The notes beneath the pieces are model-generated. The model saw only the letters and a list, made by a program, of their open reading frames with translations, made no database searches and was not told the origin of the DNA. The position numbers and the translations under genes are program-made. Positions 52,639 through 62,216 of a DNA stretch of 64,000 bases are shown piece by piece; positions within the stretch are counted from its first letter, which is position 1; the number at the start of each line of letters is the position of its first letter. The DNA comes from Marsupella aquatica (lineage: Eukaryota; Marchantiophyta). The stretch is taken from contig OZ316893.1 of assembly GCA_973895155.1 (NCBI GenBank), positions 16,306,001-16,370,000 of the forward strand. The letters run 5' to 3'.

Positions 52639-53603
52639 AGCTAAGCCACCCCCGAGCACGCGCAAGCTCCCTTCTCCCTCCCTACGCTTGAAATTTGTCA
52701 AATGCCGTTGAGTACGCTGCGGCCGAGTGCTAAAGTACAAGCGGGAAAGACTTGCAAAGCAACCCATTTCGCAATTTGCGATCCTTCTTGTTTCGCATGT
52801 AGTTTCTCAATTTTGCGAAACCATTGCAACGTTCAAGGTTTCGCAACACCTTCGCTCTCTCGCAGAAATGCTCTCGGGCTCTGTTTTTCTGAAGGTCGTG
52901 CAAAAGCATACGCTTCGCAAAACTCAATTCTAATTTGTGATGGTATTTGCAAAGGAAGTGGCTTCGCAAGACATTGGCAACTCGTCTTGGGGGGGATGTT
53001 GGTTTCATTTGAAAGGGTTTTTTTCAAAGGTAAAGTGGACCCCTCTATACTCATATTTGGAATGCTTTTTGGCCATGGACCCCTCTATACTCATATTTGG
53101 AATGCTTTTTGGCCATGTTTTGGGTGTTAGATAATACTTGAAGGCGGGTTTGAAGGGCTAGGCAGATTTCAGGTTAATGGGTTATGTATGGTGTTGGTTT
53201 AGGCTAAGGTTTGGGTTTACATTAGTTTAGAAGAAATAATAAAGGTGTGGGATTTGGTTTACAAGAAATAAGTAAGGTTTGGGTTTAGGGTTTTAGGGTT
53301 TGGGGTTTTTAAATAGAAAGGTCTCTAGGGTTGAAGAAAGGTTTGGTTTTATGTGTAAGTCAGATTTAGGTTTAATAGGTAGGATGCGGTTTGGGGTTGA
53401 AGGTTTGGATAAGACAAAGCAAGGTTTCATGAGATTTATATTGCAGCCTTTTGGGTTTAAGAGAGGTTCATTGGGTTTATGAATCAAAAAGGGATTGGCA
53501 TGGGTTTTGCTAACAAAGGAGGGGAATATATGATAGCTTGCAGGGTGCGGCACTTTTTGATGATTTGATACTAATGCATATGCATTGTGAGAGCCCAGGC
53601 ATA
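52639..53603. other. CACTA intergenic/promoter region, 40 bp tandem duplication
   Basis: Region between the two divergent CACTA genes. It has a cluster of TTTCGCAA-type motifs (52745-52985), a perfect 40 bp duplication at 53036-53075 and 53076-53115, and a degenerate TTTAGGG-like stretch near 53283-53310. No ORF is supported. The 5' noncoding exon of the SET/tnp2 gene may start here, before the LINE. Confidence 0.55.
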
Positions 53604-53616
53604 TGAAAGGTAAACA
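53604..53616 (+). repeat. LINE target-site duplication, left copy
   Basis: TGAAAGGTAAACA, identical to 60514-60526, directly before the AT-rich tail of the minus-strand LINE. Confidence 0.93.
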
Positions 53617-53866
53617 ATTTTTTTTAAATTTTAAATTTTAAATTTTTTGGAAATTAAAATGAAACCCGCGAAAACCCATGGGAAGGGGGGCCCAACAGGG
53701 CAACATAAGCGTGGGCAGCATAGTGTGACCCAGGTGAGGCCATAATGAGCACCTAAGTGCAAAGGCACAAAGAAGTGTTCCTAGCCAACTAAAGTAGAAT
53801 GCATAAACAAGTATTGCTTCAACTAAAAAGCCATGCGTCTGGACGAGTAACCCACCTAAGACATTC

Positions 53867-56800
53867 CTAACGGACTAATTCTTTGACTCGCAGTAATCTA
53901 GTATGTTTTCTACTGGGACCCGAGGCTTCACAGAGGCCATGCAAGGAGTCTAACATATCTGAAAGGAGTAGATTCAGATTAAACCTTCTACTGTTGACAC
54001 GATTAAAAAGCTGTTCATTCCGTGCCAGCCAGAGAGTCCACAGCACGTGGTAAACCACAAAGACCCGAATGGTTCTCTCAATTTTGGTGCATCCAGTGAC
54101 TTCCAAGACAGAGAATAAATTCAAATGTCTCCAAGAAGTGGCTCCCGGAAAAATCCACCCAGCTAGCTGCCAGCACCTCTTAGCGAAGGGACATGTGAAG
54201 AAAAGATGAGGAATTGTTTCAAGAACATTGGTGCACAGTAGGCAGCTTCCATCTCCTTTACCAATCTTTCTAGCTCGTGTTCCAGTGAATAACCCTTGAG
54301 CAGCTAATCTCCAAAGGAATAAGCGGCCTTTTAACGGTAAATCAGATGACCACAGAGCATTCCAGAAATTGTTCCATTCGAGGTCAGAAAAAGAAATGCT
54401 CCAAATCCCGTTGAGCCTGAGAGAATCAGAGCCTTTGGGTCGAATCAGCTGATACATACGTGCATTGGACAGGGTGAAGCTCTTCAACCATTCACGTTTG
54501 TCAGACCAACACCATTGGGCGGCACGAGCTTGGAGATCTCCAAAGCAATCCACAGTACCTTTGATTTTGTCCACGAATGCTAAACAAAGCTCTCTCGTTG
54601 CAACGTCAGCACCACGTATTCTTGCAATTTTAGTAGAAAAGGTTCGAACAACTGAGTCATGAGAACCATTTAAATCCGACATCGTCCTTACTCCAATCCT
54701 CCCGCACATCTTGATAATGGAGCAAATCATGTCATCCTGTAGGTGCTGAAAACCTTCCAGGCATCTCACAACATCCTCCACGCTCCACCAGCATGCCACG
54801 CCAGAAACGCCCGGTGAGAGTATAAGGTGCAGCCGAAGAGACTCCCAAGCCTTCCACAAACTACCCGTGTAAAAGAGAGCCAAAAGAACGAGGGTAACAG
54901 AGCAATAGTCGATCAGAGAGAGAGTATCTATTTCTCCTGATGCACTTAGCATTCCTCCATTTTGCCAATCTCAAATTTTCCCCAAAAAGCCTAGCCCATT
55001 CAGAGACTTGCGAATCCAGAGCACGGGTGAACCATTGACAGAGTAAAGCATCAGAGTGACTGCGAAAGTCCTTAAACCCAAGGCCACCGTCCACCTTAGG
55101 CCGTGCCATCGTCTTCCACGCTACCAGGGGAATTTTCCGTCCACCATTCTCATTATATCCCCAAAGGAAGTCACGGCAGAGAGCCACCAAAGTCTTAGCC
55201 AAAGAGTTGGAGCTTCTAAGGAACATCATATGATAGATAGGAATAGCTTGCAATACATGCTTAACAAGAATAGTGTGTCCCGTGAAAGAAAGAAAACCGG
55301 TGGCCCAAGCAGAAAGTTGAGAACTAATCTTGTCAAGATAGAAGGTGTGGAGTTGCGAGGAAGAAAGGTCCCATCCCATAGGCGCACCAAGGTATCTCTA
55401 AATTTCCCCTTTCCCGCTGATCTTGCAACCAGTGTTAACCAGCCATTCCGGAATCTCCTCCAACGCAAGTGGAATGATAGTAGACTTACGTAAGTTGAGC
55501 CGAGCACCAGATGCAAGTTCATAACAAGCAATTGCTTCCGTGACCTTATTGAAATCTTCTTCAGATGCAGGAATGAACAATCCAAGATCATCTGCAAATA
55601 ATCTATAACAGATCATGAGGGCCTCAGAGATTTGAATACCTCTAAGTCGTCCATGCAAAATCTCCTGATCCAGATAGTCCATGAAAGGTTGAGTAGCAAT
55701 CGCAAATAAAAAAGGAGATAACGGGCAACCTTGACGGACACCACGGAGCAACTGGATTTCCTTCGAGAACATGCCATTCAAATGAACCCTGGAGCCCGCG
55801 CCAGTGAGTAAGGATCTCACTAAACTAATGTAGTGACTACCGAGTCCAAGCAAATGCATAGCTTCCCAGATGTAGGAGTGGCAGACTCTGTCGAAGGCCT
55901 TCTCAAAGTCCAACATAAGAAAAAGAGAGCTTTTCTTGTTAACTCGTATCCAGTTGACAGTCAGCCAGGCAACCGAGATGTTTTCTAAAATGTGCCTGCC
56001 CGGAATGAATCCGGTTTGCTGAGGACCAATAAGCTTGTGTAGAAGTGGTTTAAGGCGTAAAGCCAAGATCTTAGCCACAACCTTGTAGATGGTATTGAGC
56101 ATAGTAAGAGGGCGCCAGTCCTTCAAACATCTTTTATCGGGTTTCTTCGGGATCAATTTGATCACACCTTCCTTCATGTTAGCCAAAAATTTTCCTGTTC
56201 TCCAGAAATCCAGAATCATCTCATAAATGTCTTCTTTCATAAAGTGCCAACAGGATCTGTACACTTCGGCAGTGATACCATCAGGTCCCGGTGCTTTGTT
56301 AGTCGGAAGTAACCAAAGAGTAGAACGAATCTCCTCCATCGATGGGGGGGATTCCAGTTGCCTAATTTCAGCTGCCGTAAGCGACTTACCAGTGTTAGCA
56401 AAGAGTTTGCGTCTAGCTTCTCTGACTTCAAACAAAGTACTAAAAGCCAAATCCTCCGGCGCCTCGTAAAGAGCACAGTATTGTTTTTCTACTTCTTTCA
56501 GAATACTATCCTCTTGAGTTAGTATGTCGCCATTATCAAGAAGTAGCATAGACATGTTTTCTCTGAGTCTTTTAGCCTTGACCGTAGCAAAGTAGAACTT
56601 AGATGGTTCGTCTCCCTGCCCCAGCCATTTGATCCGTGAGAGTCTCCTGCCCATTTGTACCTCTTCATGTTCAGCTATTCTTACCTGATTGTCCACAGTA
56701 GCAAAAACAGCGATGTCTGATTCAGATAGTGAACTAATAAGGGCTATCTTAAGTGTTCGCAGACGATTCCTCAAGAGAGAGATTTCCACCTCTCGGGCAA

Positions 56801-57800
56801 GTGGTGCAGATTGTAATTCCTTGTATTTTTCCCGCAGCCTTAAACTAGCCAGATAAAAACGAAGGTGAGGATCCACCACCCGATCTTCTTGCACCTCCCA
56901 TGCACCGCAAAGTTTTTCCAAACAGCCTTCAACTCTGAGCAGCCCCACATTGGCCTTGAAATAGGAGGATTTGTGTGAGGTCGTTCCCGACTCCACATTA
57001 GAAAGACGAAAGTGAAGAACGATAGGATCGTGATCCGAAAGTGCAGATCCTCCTTTGTGACAAAGTTCTACAACCGAATCTGTCCACCAGCTTTTTCCAC
57101 TAAGGTAAAATCGGTCAAGTCTAGACTGCACCATAGACCCATTAATTTTCCGTCACCAAGTGAAGTTTGCACCACGAAAGCTCCAAGTAACACCAATAGC
57201 ATCCTCCAAATCAAGTCTCATTTTAAAAAATCTCCAGAATTCTGCCTCCCTTCCTTTGATCAGTGGCGATGAACCAGACGAATCATTTTCGCTTTCAGTC
57301 CTATTGAAATCCCCACAGATAATCCAGTTGTCGTGAGGAAGGGATATTTTGAGTTCATGCCACAGTAGAGCACGGTCTCGAGGGAGATTAGGTGCATACA
57401 CACTTACTAGACCGAAGTTTCCCAAAGGGTGAGAAACACGCACCCACACAGCGCGGCCTTTGTCTACTACTCCAGATTGAGTGATAGAAAGAGAGGGGTG
57501 AATAAGTAACAAAGTACCCCCGCGTCCGTCATCTGGTTCAGTAGATAAATATTGATAGGAAGGTAGAATCAACCGAAGCGCTAGACCTAGTCTAAAAATA
57601 TCAGCTTTAACCTCTTGTAAAGCTAAGGTAGTCAATGTGGTCTTGAGCGAAATAATCCAATTTTTCACCACATGTTTCCTGTTCGATTCGCACAGACCAC
57701 AGACATTCCATGAAGCTATATACAATTCATTATCCATTTTAGTTTTCAAAATGTTCTTCCAACTCTCATAAGAATCAGGAAACGAGAGAGGCCATCCCAA
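53867..57800 (-). pseudogene. LINE ORF2: endonuclease, reverse transcriptase, zf-RVT
   Basis: Endonuclease (57800-57156): SWNVCGL, LQEVK, VYAPN, CGDFN, FTW. RT (57152-55401): APGPDGITAEVYR, LKDWRPLTMLNTIYK, QQTGFIPGRHI, LDFEKAFDRV, GVRQGCPLSPFLF, FADDLGLF. A thumb-like region follows (FLSFTGHTILVKHVLQAIP), then the zf-RVT zinc-binding region (WNALWSSDLPLKGRLFLWRL, CLLCTNVLETIPHLFFTCP). Breaks are TGA at 57153-57155 and TAG at 55398-55400, both in frame with their flanks, and one frameshift near 54870-54890. The stops sit at ordinary sense positions of the family. Without them the ORF would be about 1300 codons. Confidence 0.92.
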
Positions 57801-57807
57801 CAGAAAA

Positions 57808-57840
57808 TGCAGATCAGCAGATCAGCAGATCAGCAGATCC
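57808..57840. repeat. 8 bp tandem repeat between LINE ORFs
   Basis: CAGATCAG repeated almost four times in the 70 bp spacer between the ORF1 stop and the ORF2 start. Confidence 0.85.
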
Positions 57841-57872
57841 TGAGGAAAGCCCAAAACAGATTCTTGAAGCAC

Positions 57873-60203
57873 TTATTTGGCACGGCGCCCTGGGGAAGTC
57901 AGGACGACCGAATTGGAGTTAGCAGCCGAGCGCGTCCGAATTAAAGAGTCCGGAGCAAGAGGTTCCCGAGCAGGGTAATGGAGAGAGTGTCCCTTCTTGT
58001 TGTCACCCTTTTTGTCCTTCTTCTTCTGGTCGGTAGGTGGAGTTCGAAGTTCTAGTTTTCTTGCTCGCTCCTTCTTTAACTGGCTCTTAGAAATATATTC
58101 CTCATATTCTAACATCTCTATATCAGATCCACCCCGCAGAGAAGCCTCCTCGACATCAGTGGCAGGTTGAATATCCATGTAATTTGTGTTTGAAGTTGGC
58201 TCCACTGCAAGAGAGGAAGGGCTTGGTACAGCAACTAGGGAGTCCTGCTTGTCAATTTCAGCTGCTCCATGCTTCCTCAAAGCCTGCGAATCAGATATTC
58301 TCTCTATAGCAGGCCAATCCACTGCGCCAGGGATAACATCCTGTGAACTATGATCTTCAAAGAGAGCATTGTCTCTGAGAAGCGGAGGACGATTTTCAGT
58401 GGAACGATCAGCCAGGGGAGTCGGAAGGATGGTGGTAGAAGGAGAAGATTCTTCAATCCCCACCGGGGTGCCAATACTGGGAGAACGCACTTTATCAATC
58501 AAAACAGCAGCCGGGGACGAAGTCTGATTTTGATTCAAAGGTGACCTGGGGCTAATAACACTACCCCCTCTAGAAAGGGCAATGATATTACCAATGTTAA
58601 GGGTATTTCTCTCAACCGTAGGATCAAGAGGATCGACCCTTGGAGGGCTAGCAGCCGAAGATCCCCTAGCCGCGCCAGCACCAGCTGTCGCAAGGACCTC
58701 TTCCGGTGCCCGAGGAGAGGGACCCAAAGGGACCCCCCCAGACTCAACGTGAATAGAGTCAGAGGACCGAGGAACCACCCTGTCAAAAGCATACGTTTCA
58801 TCCGCCTCATTGTATGTCCTATCTGGTTCAGGTTCGTCGTTTTTAATCTCCTCTGTTTCAAAGGCTTTGCACTGTCTGGCTAAATGGCCCCGTTCATTAC
58901 ATCTAAAATAGTGGTAGGGAATGTTCTTGAACGTGATTGGCTGCCAGATAGTGATATCATCGGTGATCTCGATTCCAACACTTTGAGGGATCTCGCGACA
59001 CGAATCCCAAAGTATACATGCACGATCATGAGGAAAAGAGCTTTGAACGTCTCCCTGGATATAATAAAGGAGTTTCCCAAGGGATTCCGCGATTCTTTTT
59101 CGACAACCTTCAAGAACCAGAGCACGGAAAGGGATCTCAATCCAGACAGGTAATTTGGTGTAAGTTTCACTTCCCACATCAAAAGAAGGCTCCCACGAGA
59201 AAGTGTGGACAAATTTCCGATCCATGAAAAATGGGGCCAGCTCTAAAGCTGCATCTCTGTGTTCCGGGTGAACAAACGAAATCATGTAAAAATTCTTGCC
59301 CACAAATTTAATCTGCGAAACTGGCCAACCCATGTCGCTGATGAAGATGCCTTCAACCCAATCACGAAAGACTGGAAGCAGAGGAGTGCGGTCAGTGAAG
59401 TAGCACATCATGGTGCAATTGTAGAGCTCCAAAACTGAAAGGGCCGCCTCATCGAATGACCACTTGAAAGTAGTGTGGAGCTTATTCGGCCAATCTTCCC
59501 TGGAATTGTTCGAGATTGTCTTCAGAATATCCAAACATGCTTCTGAATTTTCACCAAAAAAGTCGTCATGTTCATGGATGGGAGCAAACGTGTTCCAGTG
59601 AGCCTGTTGATGGCTGGAAGTAGGTTCAGCATTGTTTTCCAATCCCCTGTAATTCCTCGATATTCCAAGATCAGGATCTCTACGTTCACCCCAGCGCTCA
59701 CGTGAAGATTCAGGCTGCACAGGGTCGTTCCGGCGATCTCCAGAGACAGGGTGAGGTCCCAAGTGAGGAGCAGCATCCGCACCCGGCGGGAAAGCAAGAG
59801 GTCTCTCCTCAACGATAGCAGCTTCTTGAAAATCTGCATCCATTTGATCAGCCCACGAAGGACCATTTCTAGGAATGAATCAAGAAATCCTTGGAGGTTG
59901 TTCAGCTGGTGGTCTTCGGTCATGCTTTGCCGAGTTGTCAAAAAGGTCGTAGGGTGCATTCTTCGGTCCTCCGTGCGCATCCTGCATAGAGAATGTGTTG
60001 GGCACATTTCCTCCTATACCCCTCCTGATTTCATCTCCATCACGTGTATTACCCCCCTCAGACAAGGGTGAGCCATCATTCCTCCAAGAAGTGCCATACT
60101 GATTCCTGCCAAATCCTCTTCCAGACAAAGCAGCACCGAGTCTACCAGGCCCTCGACCGGCATATGCACGAGTATCCATTCTAGTGCGCCAATTGTAATC
60201 CAT
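57873..60203 (-). pseudogene. LINE ORF1: DUF4283-like with zinc knuckle
   Basis: The frame runs from MDYNWRTRMDTRAYAG (60203) to 57873 with one TGA at 59880-59882, in frame on both sides. After the Gly/Arg-rich N-terminus comes a DUF4283-like domain (YNCTMMCYFTDRTPLLP, GWPVSQIKFVGKNFYMISF, LPVWIEIPFRAL). Then comes a knuckle reading YHYFRCNERGHLARQC. The first Cys of CX2CX4HX4C is Tyr here (TAT where TGT is expected), so zinc binding may be lost. The C-terminal half is Ser/Pro rich with a basic stretch (KKKDKKGDNKK). ORF1 proteins of plant L1 elements bind the element RNA. Confidence 0.88.
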
Positions 60204-60513
60204 AGTTCAATGTTGCTTCAGAATAGGGAGCGCAAAGGATCCAAGGACCGTAACGAATGTCTGTGTTGAGACTACCAAGACCAGAGACTCCGCTACAACA
60301 TTGTCCTACCTCAAATGCTCAGAAGTTAGTCTAAATGCAATCTATCATAGCGCAAAAGGTGTCAAGAAAAAGCTCTGACGCTCCTGGATCCAATGAGACG
60401 ACGACGTATTTACCAAAAATCTTAAACTTGTGTAAACCCGGAACGCAAATGCGAGATGCTCAAGCTCTCACCGCTCTCACCGCTCTTCTCCGCTCCTTCA
60501 GCTCAACTTCTTT

Positions 60514-60526
60514 TGAAAGGTAAACA
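60514..60526 (+). repeat. LINE target-site duplication, right copy
   Basis: TGAAAGGTAAACA as at 53604-53616. The sequence contains AAG-GTAAAC, a plausible splice donor. Confidence 0.93.
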
Positions 60527-60880
60527 TTGCATGACTGGCTCAAGTGTTCCTTTCATGTACTTAACACTTTTGGTTGCCACTATGTATAAAGGGGACATGT
60601 ATATAGGGTTTTTTGTTCTTGTCTGGTCCAGATTATTGTGCTTACATATACATGGAATGCTTGCAGCTTTTCCCTCATATTTTCAGATTGGGTTCATTAA
60701 TTATCTTAGAGCCACAAGACCTATTGGCATTGCTAAGCCCGGGTCTCATAAAGGTACCTTTTTTATTGCTATGGTCATTTTGGTTTGGGTTTATTGTCAT
60801 CATTATTTGGGAACTTTGATTTATATCATTTTGTGGTATGTTTTGGTCATAACATGCCCATTTTAATTATATCTTGTTAC

Positions 60881-61121
60881 AGGGGATATGTCTTCATCTT
60901 CTAAAATCTCCACCATAGACTCGTCCTCCTCTGATGAAGATACACCACCTCCACCTCAACATCACACGACCGCACCTCCTCCTCGTGGTCCACCCCGTCA
61001 ACTTTGTGAATGTTCCAGATGTGTGGGTCAGGTTTCCCAAAAATCTTACATATGTGCCCAACATATTGAGAGATATGGGCGTTGTGGACGACATACGGCA
61101 GGGGCTTCTTCATCTCATATG
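60881..61121 (+). CDS. CACTA transposase gene, first coding exon (Cys/His region)
   Basis: The exon follows an acceptor (TTGTTACAG at 60872-60880). ATG is at 60888, and the exon ends ...SSHM before GTAAGT at 61122, phase 0. It encodes a Ser/Asp and Pro-rich start and CECSRCVGQV...CAQHIERYG, the C-x-C-x2-C plus His pattern found at the N-terminus of plant CACTA tnp2 proteins. The next acceptors at 61224 (SET exon) and 62216 (tnp2 exon) are both phase 0, so this exon could serve either product. Confidence 0.7.
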
Positions 61122-61224
61122 GTAAGTGTTATGCCTTAGTTTTCCTACCCTATTCCCATTACTCAATGGTTGAAGGTTTTTAATTTCACACCTACTTTTG
61201 TTTGTTTTGGTTTCGGTGGAATAG

Positions 61225-62040
61225 GTATCCAATAGGCCTAGACCTTCGGCACAAGCACCCTATGTCCCATCACAAGGTGTTCTAGATGCTATAGGCAATG
61301 CATTCTCACAAGCCTTGGGTCTAGCGGCAAGGCCCACCAGTCCTAGGGAAGTTGGGGTTGAGGCTATTGTCCCAAGAGGGAGAAAGCATTCCAAGAGGCG
61401 GGCCCGAGGGGATACTGATTTGTACAAGGCAGTGGTTATGGGTAGGTGGGGTGATTGTGAGTTCACTGGCAGATGTGTCCCTATCATCAAGGACTGGGAT
61501 CCTAAGACTCTTGGTTTGCCACAACAGCTTTCCTATGGTGAGGAGGTAGAGGTTTGGGGTAGACGTTGGGTTATCAAACCTTCCACACTTGGGGATAGAC
61601 ATGGCTATGGAGTTTTTGCCTGTGAGGACATCATTGTGGACGCCGAGAGTGGTAGAGGTGGACGCGGCCGAGAGGGGCCTACTTTGTTTCCTTATGGTGG
61701 ACCCATCTACAAGAGAAGACATTGGAACATGATCCTTGCACAACACCCTGAGTGGAAGACTTATGCATTGGACATTGATACTTTTGATGGAAACACTAGA
61801 AGGTATAGTGAGCAGCGTGTCATAGATGGGGACCCCATACGGACTGGGAATATTGTTGGTTTCATAAACAGTACCGTGGGGACTCGCCCTAAGCGTAGGC
61901 AAAATTGTGAGTGGGTTTTCATTGAGGGTCCTCCGCCAGCACCTTATGGCCAGACATATCATCATGACCATTGCCTAGTTATAGCGACGAGGACCATTAA
62001 CTCAGGGGATGAGTTATTTACTCACTATGAGTGGGATTAG
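61225..62040 (+). CDS. SET-domain exon inside the CACTA element
   Basis: After acceptor GGAATAG (ends 61224) the frame is open to TAG at 62038-62040, about 271 codons. A linker with a basic patch (PRGRKHSKRRARG) precedes a SET-like domain: RHGYGVFACEDI, then GNIVGFINSTVG, NCEWVFI, and TRTINSGDELFTHYEWD at the end. The GxG, the N-x near-NH motif (NS instead of NH) and the GDEL-Y motif appear in the usual order. SET domains are mostly lysine methyltransferases of histones and other proteins; the NH to NS change leaves activity uncertain. With exon 60881 it gives about 350 residues. No stops or frameshifts are seen. Confidence 0.7.
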   Translation, partial: VSNRPRPSAQAPYVPSQGVLDAIGNAFSQALGLAARPTSPREVGVEAIVPRGRKHSKRRARGDTDLYKAVVMGRWGDCEFTGRCVPIIKDWDPKTLGLPQQLSYGEEVEVWGRRWVIKPSTLGDRHGYGVFACEDIIVDAESGRGGRGREGPTLFPYGGPIYKRRHWNMILAQHPEWKTYALDIDTFDGNTRRYSEQRVIDGDPIRTGNIVGFINSTVGTRPKRRQNCEWVFIEGPPPAPYGQTYHHDHCLVIATRTINSGDELFTHYEWD

Positions 62041-62216
62041 GGTTAAGTTAAGGGTCATAGGTGGTATGTTGCATATAAAATGACACTACATATGGCCTTT
62101 GGCCATGTTTTGTATTTGCACCACAACCAATATTATTTCATTTTTGCACACCCCTAGCCCATTTTTGTGTGTGTTCTCTTTGCAATATAACTTTCAATTG
62201 TTTGCTTTGTTTTTAG

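Larger units (their letters stand above)
53617..60513 (-). mobile_element. Full-length L1-type LINE inside the CACTA element
   Basis: 6897 bp between 13 bp duplications TGAAAGGTAAACA. On the minus strand: 5' UTR (60513-60204), ORF1, ORF2 with endonuclease, RT and zinc-binding region, a 3' UTR of about 220 bp and an A/T-rich tail of AAATTT units rather than pure A. Both ORFs carry single stops and ORF2 also a frameshift, so it cannot move by itself now. Length and both ends suggest a complete, not 5'-truncated, insertion. Confidence 0.93.

Noticed and set aside
53283-53310. Interstitial telomere array
   Set aside because: Only a few degenerate TTTAGGG-like units.
58884-59227. Plus-strand ORFs in the LINE
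   Set aside because: Antisense of LINE ORF1.
61321-61971. Minus-strand 216-codon ORF
   Set aside because: Antisense of the SET exon, which has splice sites and a domain on the plus strand.
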